Source: Prorocentrum cordatum (lineage: Eukaryota; Sar; Dinophyceae; Prorocentrales; Prorocentraceae). From it: DNA of 64,000 bases. A program made the position numbers and the translations under genes. Below the pieces are notes generated by a model. That model worked only from the letters and a program-made list of their open reading frames with translations. It had not been told where the DNA came from and ran no database searches. Where the stretch lies: positions 133,320 through 197,319 of the forward strand of contig CAUYUJ010015727.1 of the NCBI GenBank assembly GCA_963575745.1, read 5' to 3'. Below are positions 1 to 10,439 of the stretch, in pieces (the first letter of the stretch is position 1; every line of letters starts with the position of its first letter).

Positions 1-79
1 TACCTCCGTGCGCCCCAGTGAAGAATCCTCGCGGGTACCTTCAGGCGCTCCAGGGAGGCGTCCCGCCACAAACGACAGC

Positions 80-262
80 CCATTCCTCCTCATCCTCCTC
101 CTCCTCCTCCTCCTCCTCCTCCTCCTCCTCTTTCTCCTCCTCCTCCTCCTCCTCCTCCTCCTTCTCCTCCTCCTCCTCCTCCTCCTCCTCCTCTTCCTCC
201 TCCTCCTCCTCCCCCTCCATATTCCAATCCAAATCCATATCCTCCTCTTCCTCCTCCTTCTC
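80..262. repeat. (TCC)n microsatellite
   Basis: Almost uninterrupted TCC/CTC triplets with a few TTC interruptions. The long Leu, Ser or Glu runs read through it in several frames are repeat translation, not protein. Confidence 0.95.
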
Positions 263-876
263 TTCCAGCCCGAGAATAGCGTCCTGGCAGCACGCCTCGC
301 GCACTGCACTGCGCTGGGGCGCGAGGTTGCGTGACGCAGTTGCACGTCGGTCCTCCTCGCGCCGTGGCGGCAAGAAGCACGCCGGGGGGCCCGTCGCCCG
401 TGGTTCGGCCTCCAAGGGCCTCCACCCAAAGCCCCTGGGCCCGCCCGAGATGACGAACGAGCAACACACATCCATACCCATAGAGGGGGTCGTTGGGAGG
501 AGGACTGGCTCTGGGTATGGGTGCGGGTTGTCGGACCCTGGGGAACGCTCCCGTTCGAGCGGGGACCCCCGTTCGACAACACGCACCCATGGCCCTCTCC
601 GAACCCCCCATGGGTATGGGTTTTTTTGGTTGTTTCGTCACGAGAGACGGTGCGGGAGGATCAGCCGGCCCCAGGAGGGGGTCCCACTTTGTGAAACAAG
701 TCGCGACGCCGAGTGCCCGGGTGCGCCGGCCCCTCCCCTCCCGGCCCCAGGCAGATCAAGGAGTGGCGCGCAGACGCCGCCGCCAAGGAACCGCCGCCGC
801 GCGCGCGCCGGAGGAAGGGGGGGAGCGGCGGAGGCGAGAGAGCATTGGGCGGGTGGTAAGGGAGGGTGGCTGCGTA
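263..876. other. no gene seen
   Basis: GC-rich single-copy-looking DNA. Overlapping frames are open on both strands, but none has a recognisable domain or convincing splice structure. Confidence 0.5.
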
Positions 877-1057
877 CTCCAGATTTTGTAATAAAAGGGA
901 GGGGGCCTCAACCCTCCCAGACGAGAAGTCTTGGACCCCCCCAGACCATCCATGAAAGGGCGGCCCTTTGCCCAAACCCCCCCGAACCCTCCAAGACAGC
1001 TCAAATCAGACCCCCCCCCCAAATGTGACCCCCCCTACTTTATTATGGAATCTGGAG
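877..1057. mobile_element. MITE, family M1 (CTCCAGAT ends, TA target site)
   Basis: The left end CTCCAGATTTTGTAATAAAA is mirrored at the right end by TTTATTATGGAATCTGGAG. Both outer ends abut a TA dinucleotide (875-876 and 1058-1059), the usual duplication for mariner/PIF-type elements. A 180-bp relative with the same ends lies at 42709-42888. There is no coding capacity. The interior is rich in poly-C runs and CCCTCCAAGA-like words. Confidence 0.8.
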
Positions 1058-1632
1058 TAACTGTGAGGTGAAGAAAAGGGCCATGAAGGGGCCCTTTGGG
1101 GCCCCTCTTGGGCCCCTGGTGGCTCCCAAAGGGGCCCTGAAGTGCCCCTTCAGGGTCTTGTTCTTCACCCCCCGTGTAGGGCACCCCCCATTATCACACT
1201 CTCGGCCGCGCGTTCAGGAGGTAGCGGTGCGGCGGATGAGACGGTGCCATGCATTGGGTGCCTCGGTGGGCGCTAGGGTACACCCAGTATACCGATCTTG
1301 GCCAGGCCAGGCCTGGGCCTTGGGCCACTCCTGGCCGCGAGCCAGGAGCTCGCATGCACCAGCCCTGGCCTCACGACGGGCCTGGCCAGGTCAGGTGCAG
1401 GTGGAGATGCCGCCCTCCCAGGTGATCATTGGTCTTACCTGCAGTTCGGATCTGGAGCATTGCATGATCACCCTCCACGGACCAGTGTTGGGCATGGGCA
1501 CTGCACCGCAAGGCACGCTCTGGTCTCGCGAGTTGCTAAGTCGCTGCGGTAATTATTGTGCTGCACGTACCTTCGCTCATTCAGTTGCTCAAGGATGCCG
1601 TGACCTGATTCGGCACAACGCAGTATGGTACA

Positions 1633-1684
1633 GAGGAGGAGCATTAGGAGGAGGAGGAGGAGGAGGAGGAGGAGGAGGAATAGG
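1633..1684. repeat. (GGA)n microsatellite
   Basis: About a dozen GGA/AGG triplets, interrupted near the start by an ATT. The 1060-1632 stretch before it shows no gene; it contains repeated GGCCAGGCCTGG-like words around 1290-1395. Confidence 0.9.
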
Positions 1685-2084
1685 AGGCGAGAGATGGGGG
1701 GGGGCCGCAAGGGAGGAGATGATCTCAGTGTGGGCCCAGCGGCACGACCATGTTGTGCGCACGGAGGGGAGGCAGCAGGACGGGTGCGGGGGGTAGGGGA
1801 GGGGAGCGAGGCGGAGAAGACGCAAAGGGGGGGTGGGGAGCAGGACGAATTCGGCCAACCAGTGAGGGGGATGGAGACACGCGGCGGCAGTCGGAGTCGA
1901 GGGGGTGAGATCGCAGTGGAGCGGAGTGCCCCCAACCGGGAAATTGGTTTCGGTTTCGTGTGTTCGTGTCGTGCGTGCGGGCGAGGCGAAGCTGCGTGGG
2001 CGCGCGGGAGGAATGATGCCGTCGTGGCCCGGGGCTGTGGGGCGGGTTGCGGGGGGTCCCGTCGGTGGCGCGGCGGTGAGACCG

Positions 2085-2925
2085 ACAGTGATATAGATAG
2101 TGAGATCGATAGTGAGATCTGCGTTGGGATCGATCGTGAGATCTGCGTCGAGATCGATCGTGAGATCTATTGTGAGATCGATCGTGAGATCTGCTGTGAA
2201 GTCGATGGTGATCGATTGTGAGGTCGGTCGTGAGAGCCGTAGTGGGCACTTGTGAGATCGATAGTGAGTCCGAATGTGAGCTCGAATGTGAGATCGAATG
2301 TGAGGTCGATAGTGAGTTTGATTGTGCGACTTGATGTAATGTCGACAGTGGGTCCGAATGTGAGAGCGACACTGAGTTCGATTGTCAGATAGATGGTGAG
2401 ATCGTTTCTGAGATCGATATTGGAATATCTTGTGAGACCGATGGTGAGATCGTTTGTGAGATCGACCGTGAATTCGATCGTCAAACCAATTGTGAGATCG
2501 ATTGAGATATCGATCGTGAGATCTGTTGTTAGATCGACCATGAGATCGATAGTGCGATCGATAGTGCGATCGTTCGTGACATTTATGGTGGGATCGACAG
2601 TAACATCTATACTGACATCGATTTTGAGATCGTTTGTAAGACCGATCGTGAAATCGATGGTGAGATCGATTGTGAGATCGATAGTGAGATCGATAGTGAC
2701 AACTGTTGTGAGATCGATAGTGGTTCCGAATCTGAGTTCGATAGTGAGATCGATCGTGCGAACTGCTGTGAGATCAATCGATTGTCGAATCGATAGTGAG
2801 ATCGAATGTGAAACTGATAGTGACATCTTATGTGATATCAATCGAGAGATCGAGTTTGATATCGATAGTGAGATTTCTGGTGAGATCGAGTTTTTGATCG
2901 ATGTTAGATCGATTGAATGAGACGT
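2085..2925. repeat. GATC-rich 12-mer satellite
   Basis: Roughly 70 degenerate copies of a 12-nt unit close to GTGAGATCGATA, sometimes 11 or 13 nt, so GATC or ATCGAT occurs about every 12 bases. The period is a multiple of three and the unit has no stop in several frames, so both strands look open (VRSI repeats on +, IDLT repeats on -). These frames are repeat artefacts. Confidence 0.93.
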
Positions 2926-3375
2926 TGGTGCCCCCCCGAACCTCCATATCACCCGAAGGGTAGTCGTGTAGGCAGAGTATCAGCAGCACAGGGGGGCGCA
3001 AAAGGGGGCTGGCTGGGCAGGGAGGAGGAGGTGGACGAGGAGCAGGTCGCAGGCTCGGCGGGCTCCTGCTCGCTGACCCGCGCATGGGCAGGCAGGGGCC
3101 GCACCACCGATGACGACGAGCAGCGGTGCGCCGGGGGCGGCCGAGCGGCGAGCAGCGCACGCCGGCGAGCGGTGAGCAACGGCAGCAGGCCGCAGGCAGG
3201 CAGGACGCCCCGCAGCCGCTCTCGGCTGGCTGTGGCGGACGCGGCGCCCGCTCGGGCGCCCCGCCCCCCCCCGCACTGCGCGCGCGGCAGCGGGCCGCGC
3301 GCCGCCGGGAGCCGGCCGCAGGCCTTCGGCGCTGGCCGCGCCGCCGGGGGGCCGACGGCGACGTCGACGCCACGG
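2926..3375. other. GC-rich stretch, no gene called
   Basis: Open frames on both strands with Arg/Ala/Gly-rich translation. No domain, no start context and no splice pairs stand out. Confidence 0.4.
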
Positions 3376-3385
3376 CGTAACGACT

Positions 3386-3433
<48 letters not shown>

Positions 3434-3567
3434 AACGACGAAACGACGAAACGACGACGACGACGTGACGGTGACGTGGCGACGACGACACCTGCGGCGA
3501 CGACGATGACGCCTGGACGACGACGGCGGCTTTCGGCGACAGCGACGTCGACCTGACGACGACTTCG

Positions 3568-3599
<32 letters not shown>

Positions 3600-3600
3600 G
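3376..3600. repeat. (ACG)n microsatellite blocks
   Basis: Two blocks of ACG/GAC triplets (about 3390-3470 and 3565-3600) joined by degenerate CGACG words. All open frames across it are Thr, Arg or Val runs. Confidence 0.93.
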
Positions 3601-4540
3601 CGGCGGCGGCGACGACCCTTGCGGCCATTACGAGCAGCGCGATGGCGTCGGCGTCTGTGCCTCTCACGCTTTTCCGTTAGCGTCGGAGCATCATCGTGGC
3701 TTCTTCTGGCCTCTGGGTGGCACTTGCCAACTATCGCAAGGCATTGCTTCTGTTTGGCGGCACTTCTGCAGGAACGACGCCTCGTTAACCACGTTTAACT
3801 CGGAGCGCTCATCGGCTTCCGCTCTCGTGCCGACGAAACCACCCGCTCCCCGAATATCGTTGCCCGATGTTTCTTTCTTCGTTGAGTGGGTCCTCCAGGG
3901 GCGCGGCCCTTTGCCTGGCCCCCTGTTGGAGTATTTGTTTCCCGTGCTTCTGCGGGGCGTTGTCCAGGGAACTGCGTCGAGGATTCCTCACGGCCCCGTC
4001 GCAGTTTTCTTGCATGAGCTCCTTCCGCGCTGCAACATACATTTGGTTCGCTGCAGCGCGTTCATGCTTCGCTGCTGAGACACTGCCAGCACGTCCCCGT
4101 GGCCTCCTCCATGAGTGAATCCTGTAGGACAGCGACTCCGAAACCCTACATTCTGGATTCCCGGTGGACAGTTGTGATTAGTGTTTTCTTCTCTCTTCCA
4201 TCGGAGTGCTCTAGGCAGGGTTTGGTACTGTGATGTCCGATAGGAGGGTTTCATGCCGTCTCAGCCAGGCGGTAGGGTGGGCGCCAGCGGTCCAGGTTAA
4301 ATGTTTTCGCTGCCTCTGGGCACTCGTAGCAATTCAAGTTTCAAGTTCGAACGATGCCCGTGGTGATAGTGAACCCGATCCCATGCTGTCGTAGCAGGAA
4401 TTGTCCCTTAGACCCCAGGCGCGATAGATGTGTGTTGGCCGCTTCTCCGAAAGGGAGCCACCAGCAGCCCGGTAGGCGTAAAGCTTTTCACCTTATCGTT
4501 ATTTTGTTGTTGTTCCTTCTCCTCACCTGGCACTAGCTTC
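3601..4540. other. lower-GC stretch, no gene seen
   Basis: Balanced base composition with short open frames on both strands (longest about 88 codons). None is recognisable. Its end (GTCCAGGTTAAATGTTTTCGC near 4290) resembles a sequence near 41390, so it may be an old dispersed repeat. Confidence 0.4.
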
Positions 4541-4547
4541 ATTTCTC

Positions 4548-4700
4548 CTCTCCCTCCTCCTCCTCCTCCTCCATTTTCTCCACCTCGACATGCTCCTCTT
4601 TCTCCTGTTCCTTCTCCACGTCCATTTGCTTCCCTCGTTCTCCTCTGCTTCCATCTCCTCCTCGTCCTCTCGGCCTCCTCCTCAACATCAGAACTTCTCA
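4548..4700. repeat. (TCC/CTC)n pyrimidine tract
   Basis: Degenerate TCC and CTC runs with ACATGCTC interruptions. No gene. Confidence 0.8.
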
Positions 4701-4999
4701 CCGTCCGTCCCCCTCATCATCCTCTCCCTTCGCACTCGCCGTCGCCGTCCAAAGAGCTTCCGCGGTCAAGACGCCGAGAGGAGAACCCCATTGGGCTCGG
4801 GAGGGGCTTCGGTTTCTGTGCCCTGCCTCGGGTCTGGGGTCGGGTGACCTCTTCGTGCCAGAGGTTCGCCGGGGCCAGAGCGCCCCCTCGTCTCTTCGAG
4901 GGGCCCCCCAAATCGGATCGAGTCCCATCGATGGCCGAAGGTTTCAAGCAAGGGGAAGAGGCTCGCTCGTGCAGTGGAGGCCCGTGCCAAGAGACACCC

Positions 5000-5145
5000 T
5001 GCTTGCCTCCAGGGTGCCCTGGGTTTCTTGGGTTCCGATGTTTTTGCTGTGGAAAGCGAGACGTCTCCACGCCAACAATCGATGGATGTCCTGGGGTCTC
5101 AGGGTTGGGTTTCTTGTGAAGGTGTCTTGTGGTAAGCGCTCATAG
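5000..5145. repeat. dispersed repeat (CTGGGTTTCTTGGG family)
   Basis: Contains CCTGGGTTTCTTGGGTT followed by CCTGGGGTCTCAGGGTTGGG and TTTCTTGTGAAGG. The same ordered words recur at 46735-46850, and partly at 14205-14235 and 21250-21330, so this is an interspersed family of about 100-150 bp. No ORF. Confidence 0.65.
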
Positions 5146-5395
5146 GTGTCGTTTCGACTCGCATCGCGATTGTTTTTACCCACTCACTCACTTACTCACC
5201 GTGTGGAGAGTCGGTGGTGATTCGGAGTGACCGCACAGTTTTGGGATTCGGGTCGTTCTCAAAGGACGTCTCGTGCGATTGGGGCCTCCAGGGTCTCTTG
5301 AGATTTCGAGGTGACCGCACGGTCTGTCACCACGCGGTCGTGGGACCCCGATTTTTTTGTTCAGCGCTCCTTCTGGTAGCGCGATGGCCGCATCC

Positions 5396-5520
5396 CCAGA
5401 CCCCCGACGTCACAACTTTGTCACACAGTCGACCCCCAAGGGGGCTCGACCCATCCCCCGGGACCGGCTTTCTTCATCCCGAGTGGTTCTGTTGTGACGG
5501 CTCCGAGGCCAGGGACCCGC
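5396..5520 (-). mobile_element. MITE family M2, degenerate copy
   Basis: Begins CCCAGACCCCCGACGTCA, keeps the internal GGGACCGG and TTCATCCCGAG words of the family in reverse orientation, then decays. Compare the intact copy at 6866-7052. Confidence 0.6.
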
Positions 5521-5875
5521 AGAGACTGCAGACAGTGAGCAACCCTCTGCCGCAACGCGAGGGTGTCCGGGTCTGCTCCTCATCGGCTGGGCCGCGACCC
5601 CTTCGGCTACGGGGCGCTCGCTCGCGGATCGATCCTCGCGGCTCGCGCCCCAGAAGCCAGGCCGCGCGGGCGGTGGAGAACCGCGGACGCGCTCGCCGCT
5701 CGTGGCCCGTGGCGTGTCGCGGCGGCCGCGCCTGCTCCTCCTCGGCAGCCGCCCTGGCTCGCGCGCCTGCCGCGGGGCCTCCTCTGGCCGCGGCCGCGGG
5801 CGCGCGCCTGTGAGGCGCGCGGCGCCGCGCCCGCGGGGCGCCCCCCGCGGACCGGGCAGGGCGCGGCCGCGGTGC

Positions 5876-5934
5876 ATGGCCGAGGCCTCGACCCCGAAGG
5901 GCATCCCCGACGACCTCAGCCCGAAGGGCGCCAG
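5876..5934 (+). CDS. possible first exon, unknown protein
   Basis: ATG at 5876 opens a short GC3-rich stretch reading MAEASTPKGIPDDLSPKG before running into a 67-bp tandem duplication. Codon choice matches other coding exons here (mostly G or C in third position). No partner exon was found and the peptide is not recognised. It could equally be chance coding in a GC-rich island (5560-5875). Confidence 0.22.
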
Positions 5935-6062
5935 CTATACTCCGAGGGCGTTGTTACGGGGCCACAAGCGAAGCCTGCCCCTACCCCCCCCCCGGCGCCA
6001 GCTATACTCCGAGGGCGTTGTTACGGGGCCACAAGCGAACCCTACCCCTACCCCCCCCCCCC
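5929..6062. repeat. 67-bp tandem duplication
   Basis: The word CCAGCTATACTCCGAGGGCG and the following GTTGTTACGGGGCCACAAGC occur at 5931 and again at 5998, period 67. Each copy ends in a poly-C run. Confidence 0.9.
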
Positions 6063-6170
6063 CCACGATTTCTGAGGGGGAGGGTGGGGTTCACTTCTTT
6101 CGGGTGCTCCCAAGCGAAGTGAACCCCACCCTCCCCCTCAGAAATCGTGGGGGGGAGGGGTAGGGTTCGC
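6035..6170. repeat. large near-perfect hairpin (arms about 57-63 bp)
   Basis: The left arm 6035-6097 (from GCGAACCCTACCCCTACC, through CACGATTTCTGAGGGGGA) is mirrored by 6114-6170 (TCCCCCTCAGAAATCGTG to GGTAGGGTTCGC). Only about 16 bases separate the arms. It follows directly on the tandem duplication, so it may be an inverted duplication or a foldback element. Confidence 0.9.
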
Positions 6171-6865
6171 ATGCGGTCCCCTAGTTGTTCACCGAGCGCA
6201 CTCCACCAACCGCAGAGTGCCTACCCTCGCAGACGTCCGAACCAACAAAGAGACACACACGCGTGCCCCGAGGCAGTGGATCGCGAGTCCCCCGCGGCGG
6301 CTCCGGGCCACTTGCGAGCAGCTACTCTGGCGAGCAGGGGAACGCGCTTGTGTATAGTTCTCGTCGGCCAGTGTTCCGGCCTCGGGGTGCCTTCGGCGGC
6401 GGCGCCCCGCCGAGAGCACGCAGGGGGTGCCCGGATCGTCCCCGAGCGGCCGATGGGAGACCCGGGCCATGGCCCGAGAGGTGGGCGGCGAGGAGCCTCC
6501 TCCCCGCGGGCCCAGGGAGTGGAGTAGGGGGTCGAACCCAGAATTGATGCACCCCAGAGTTCATGTCCCAGATAGAGTCTACGACGAAGGCGTAGAGTGT
6601 TCGCGAATCGCACGAGAAGTCCAAGTATGTCCCGTAGGTTCGACGAGAAAGCTTAGTAGTTCTGGGGTAAGTCAGCTCTGTAGTCGATCCCCTACTCGAG
6701 GGAAGGCCAGTGGAGACAACGGTGGGTTTGGCTTCAGGGCGGGGGCGCCCTCGCCGCCACGGCTGGGCGCAGCTCGGAGAACTGGCACGCTTGGGCCCCC
6801 GGATGGGTGCGGGGGCCGATCCTGCGGTGCCTGCACCGATCCTGGTCAGGCCCGTCCTGGACCGT
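6171..6865. other. no gene seen
   Basis: Mixed composition. Overlapping open frames on both strands up to about 196 codons, none recognisable. Confidence 0.4.
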
Positions 6866-7052
6866 CCCAGACCCCCTCGAGTAATGAAAAAATCACGACG
6901 GGAAGTTTTCACAGATTTTCGGCCCCTGGGGGCCCCTACCGGGCCTCGGGACCGTCAAAAAACGACTCGGGATGACGAGCCGGTCCCGGGGAATGGGTTC
7001 AGACCTCTGGGGGGTCGACGCTATGAAAAAATCATGACGTCGGGGGTCTGGG
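6866..7052 (+). mobile_element. MITE family M2 (CCCAGACCCCC ends), intact copy
   Basis: This 187-bp element begins CCCAGACCCCC and ends GGGGGTCTGGG. Inside the ends sit ATGAAAAAATCACGACG on the left and its mirrored form ATGAAAAAATCATGACGTC near the right. The interior carries TTTTCGGCCCCTGGGGGCCC and GGGGTCGACG. GT flanks both sides here; TA flanks the copies at 13868 and 42415. Family members in this window: 5396, 6866, 8246, 11972, 13868, 42415, 47786, 59560 and 61505. There is no ORF, so it must move in trans. Confidence 0.85.
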
Positions 7053-7173
7053 GTGCGCCCTCCTGGCTTGGCGAGGACAGCGTGTTTGCCGATCCCGAGC
7101 CCGGGGCTGGCCCGGCCAGGAGGGGGTACAGGTGTCCGCATGGTTGACGCCCTCCGACCGGCGCCACTTACGA

Positions 7174-9680
7174 GCTGCGAGTTGCCCTCAAGAAGCAGCG
7201 CAGGAGCATCCAGGACCCCACCCAGGAGGCGGCGGAGCGCCGGCCGCCTTGGGAGAGCAGGCGCCAGCCGTCTCTGGAGGCGCTGCGCGACAGCGGCGTG
7301 GTCGTGAGCAGGAGAGCCTCCTTCGCTTCGGACGACGGGAACCCGCAGGACGCCTCCCGAAGAAGGAGCGCCTGCGGTGAGCGTAAACTCGCGCAGGTCC
7401 GCGCGGATTTCTCGGATGGGCGCTGGCCTGCCCCTGGCGACGCCCCCTGGCGCCGCTCCTGGCGCGCCAGCGAGCGGGGCCCATGCGCCGATCTGCGAGA
7501 CCCGCGCAGACCTCCCGAGAGCTTGCGCTCGCGCCGTCCTCCTTCTTCCAGCCTCGCTGGAGAGGCTCCGCTCCCGGGAGCGGGTGGTGCGGGCCCCACG
7601 AGTATACGCCACCACCACCACCACCACCACCTCCATTCCTCCTCCCTCTCCTCTTCCTCTCCTCTCTTCCTCCCCTCCTCCACCTCCCTCCACCCCCCTC
7701 CACGTCCTCCCTCCCATCTTCCTCCTCCTCCTCCTTCCTGGGCGAGGGAGAGGCAGGGGGTATTTCATTGGGGAGGCGGTGGCGGTGCATGGCGCCTGTT
7801 TTTTTTTTGTTGGGGAGCCCCGCAGGCGGAGCCCGTGGCGCGCGCCGCCCCGGGGCCGCCGCGGGGCGCCCGCGCCTCCGCGGCCTCCGCCGCCTCGGCC
7901 CCCGCCCCGGCGGCGGGGCGCGCGCGCCCCGAGGCCCCCGGGGCCTCCGGCGGGCCCCGCGGCCGCCGGGCCACGGCGGGCGGCGCGGCGGCGGCCCCGT
8001 GGGCGGAGGCGACGTCCGGCCTCGGGCGGGCCCGCCGGGCCAGCGCGCCGCCCGCGGGCGCGGCGTGCCCCGGCGCGCGGCCGCCGCCCGCGGGGCGCGC
8101 GGCGCGCGGGGCGGGCCGGGCGCCCGAGGAGGCCTCGGCGGCGCGCGGCGGGGAGGCCTCGCCCGAGGCCGCGGCCGCGCCGAGGCGGGCGGCGGGCGGG
8201 TGCCACGAGGCGGCCGAGCAGGAGGCGCGCCAGAAGGGCTCCAAGCCCAGGCCCCTCGAGCAATGAAGCAATCACGACGTTTTTTTGTTGTTTTTTGTTT
8301 TTCATTTTCGGCCTCCAGGGGCCCTTCGGAGCTGGTCCTGGCAGGCCTCAGCAAGCCTGCCTGATAGTCGGCACTGCAGATACCTCACACTAGAGCTCGC
8401 TCGGTCCGACTCGGGGGCTCTCAGAGAACGACTCTGGGGACCGTCAACAAAAACGACTCGGGATGGAAGTCCGATCCCGGGGAAGGGGTCGAGGCTTCTG
8501 GGGGTCGACGCCGTGCAAACATCATGACGTCGGGGATCTGGGAGAGGCCCCCTTGTGCTGCGGCGCCAGGAGGAGCCCGAGGGTGCGCCGGGCACCGCGC
8601 AGGGCGTCGGCGGGGCGGGCAGCACCGAGGGCGCCACGCGGGAGCCGCTCGCGCCCGCGGCCTCGCGCGAGGCCGGGGCACCTGCGCCGGCGGCCTGCGC
8701 TGCCTGCCCGCAGGAGCTTGCGAGGAGGGCCAGTGGATGCCTGCTCCTCTCGGGGGGGCGTAGGTAGGGTGGGGTTTGGCCCAAGGTGGGGCTCGATGAT
8801 CAGGACCCTTGGTTGAGGCCGATGATTTTGGTTGTTGCTCTCTCTCTCTCTCTCTCGCTCTGTCTTGTTGCCTCTGTCCAGGGGGCGCCCAGAGCGACTT
8901 TCCTGTACCCCACCTCTGGGCCTACCCCAACCCTTCTAAGTACGACCCCCCGATCCTCGCCGCGCTGGACGGGCGCCTGGTGGCGGCGAAGCCGCCTGCG
9001 GGGCCAGTTCCTCGGGAGCTCGCCAGGCGGGCGCGGGACTGCCTCCTGCTCGCCGGGCTGGGCGGGCGCCTGGCCGAAGGCCTCAGCCGCTGCGGGGCCG
9101 AGGAGCGGCGCGCCGCGCCCGAGGACCCGCGCGCCTCCACCGCGCACTCCTGCGGCGCGGGGCACACCGGAGGGCCGCGACCCGCGCCAGAAGTCGCGCA
9201 GCGCCCCCCTCCGGACTGGCGGCAGCCGGACTGGCGGCCGCCGGTCGTGCCGCCGCTCGCGCTGCCGGGGCACGGAGGAGGCGCCGGCGGCGAGGCTGCA
9301 CGGGGCCCTTCCGCTCCGTGGGCGCACCACGGCGTCGCGCGCGCGTCGCCCCGTGCGGGGCACGGCGGGCAGCGCGGCCGCACGAATTCGTCGTTTGTGG
9401 ACCTGGCCTTCCAGATGCTCTGCTGCGCCAGCGCAAGATGATGGGCCCGGCCCGGGCATCTGGTGATGGCCCCCCGGGCTGCCGTGAGCGGAGGCGGCCG
9501 CGCGGGCCGCGCGTGCAGGCGGCCTGGCCTCCCGACCAGGGCCGCCGCGGTGGCGCCCGTCTGCGGCAGAGAGGCAGGATCGGCTGGCGGTGCGCATGTG
9601 GGACGGTCGCGGCGAGGGCTGGCGGCCTCCGCGAAGAAGGCCCGGGCGTTCTCGGACGCCCTCGCGGCTTCTCAGCAGCT
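7174..9680 (+). CDS. GC3-rich multi-exon gene, unknown function
   Basis: Several stretches read as protein with almost all third codon positions G or C. Exon i, about 7174-7376, reads LRVALKKQRRSIQDP and ends at a GTGAGC donor. Exon ii, 7826-8221, is Ala/Pro/Arg-rich and ends HEAAEQ. Exon iii starts at 8570 with EEPEGAPGTAQG and runs to about 8730. Exon iv lies within about 8950-9400 and contains RELARRARDCLLLAG. A further stretch at about 9600-9690 reads LAASAKKARAFSDALAAS. Exons ii and iii join in phase 0 if the intron is 8222-8569 with a GA donor; both junctions read CAGGAGG. Exon iii (QELARRASGCLLLSG) and exon iv share a repeated segment, suggesting exon duplication. The exon i to ii phase does not close, so an exon is missing or misjudged. 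No domain recognised, and no start or stop assigned. Confidence 0.4.
7377..7533. mobile_element. foldback element, family M4 (GTCCGCGCGGATTTCTCGGA)
   Basis: The left arm GTGAGCGTAAACTCGCGCAG plus GTCCGCGCGGATTTCTCGG is mirrored on the right as GCCGATCTGCGAGACC...GAGCTTGCGCTCGC. The centre is CTGGCGCCGCTCCTGGCGCG. Its first bases are also the GTGAGC donor of the neighbouring exon. Relatives lie at 13555, 45805 and 59345. Confidence 0.7.
7605..7745. repeat. (CCA)n then (TCC)n simple repeat
   Basis: Pyrimidine-rich microsatellite inside the putative intron between exons i and ii. Confidence 0.9.
8246..8542 (+). mobile_element. MITE family M2, expanded copy inside an intron
   Basis: Starts CCCAGGCCCCTCGAGCAATG and ends GACGTCGGGGATCTGGG, with the family's internal GGTCGACG and AACGACTCGGGATG words. 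At about 297 bp it is longer than the 160-190 bp norm. It lies within the proposed GA-AG intron 8222-8569 of the unknown gene. Confidence 0.7.
8838..8862. repeat. (CT)n microsatellite
   Basis: Short CT run upstream of exon iv of the unknown gene. Confidence 0.9.
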
Positions 9681-9966
9681 CCCGGGCCCTTCCAGGTGGC
9701 CGCCTGCCTGCCCGCAGGCCTCGCGCCCCCTCTCCCAGGCTTCTTCGGAGGTCGGAACAGCAGGGGTGTGGTATCGAGGGGTGTGGTGTCAATGCTGAGA
9801 ATGGCCATGCTACCATAATAGCCAAGAGTGCGTTGCATCCCGGTTTCAACAACGTTGGCTTTGCTACCTGGACGGGCCTTAATACCACACCCCTTCTCGG
9901 CCTCTCTTGGAACGCCAGGGCTCTGGGGCTGTTGTCGGGCCAGTGGCCAGGTGCATCTAGACTGAC

Positions 9967-10178
9967 AGAACATCTACGTAGCATTGTATCCTTGCGCATC
10001 TTTATCAACACATGGGGAAGCCCAACCCCTAGGCATCCGACGAGCTGACCTTGCCTTGACGTAGGACCCCAGAGCTCTCGATTCCACCCCCGTCTGGGAC
10101 TCGTCGTGACGTGGACCACCCGTGATCTCGACCCTTTGTTGTGATCAGGGGCGACGTTAGGGGGGATAGGCTCAGGGG
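9967..10178. repeat. dispersed repeat M8, copy 1
   Basis: About 210 bp matching 21968-22190: AACATCTACGT, TTGCGCATCT, ATCCGACGAGCTGA, CTTGCCTTGACG, AGGACCCCAGAGCTC, GGGACTCGTCGTGACGT and CTCGACCCTTTG occur in the same order in both. No ORF is conserved, so this is non-coding interspersed repeat. Confidence 0.85.
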
Positions 10179-10325
10179 GGGATGCACTCCCCAATCATCC
10201 ATGGATCGCCGATACTGAAGGGCCCGATGGCCGACCCTGCCCAGGAGCGTGTGGATTCGCTGCTCAGGGGGGCCTATCGCCGATCAATCGGCGACCTATC
10301 GCCGAGTCCGGCTCGGTGTTTCCAC
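10155..10325. repeat. dispersed repeat M9, copy 1 (CCTATCGCCGATC)
   Basis: GGGGGGATG, GCCCGATGGCC, CTGCCCAGGAGC and GGGGGCCTATCGCCGATC recur in order at 11335-11480. The end carries tandem CCTATCGCCGA words. Confidence 0.65.
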
Positions 10326-10439
10326 CCCTGAGCTTGTTCCCCCCCCGGAACCCTGCCCCTCAGCCCCTTTTTTTTCGTCCCGAATCGTTCGTGTTGGCCG
10401 GCCCCAGGGGGCCAGGATAGAGGCCTGCACGGAGGCCGA

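Noticed and set aside
1725-2952. Long open frames on both strands across the GATC repeat
   Set aside because: The 12-nt period and stop-poor unit force open frames; residues are repeat translation (VRSI or IDLT).
6893-8305. 470-codon minus-strand frame overlapping the unknown GC-rich gene
   Set aside because: The + strand frames have near-complete G/C third positions and plausible splice pairs; the minus frame is the complementary shadow with Arg/Gly/Pro runs.
9083-10194. Minus-strand frames of 296-464 codons
   Set aside because: They cross the M8 repeat, simple CT repeat and GC-rich exons of the + strand gene, with no domain.
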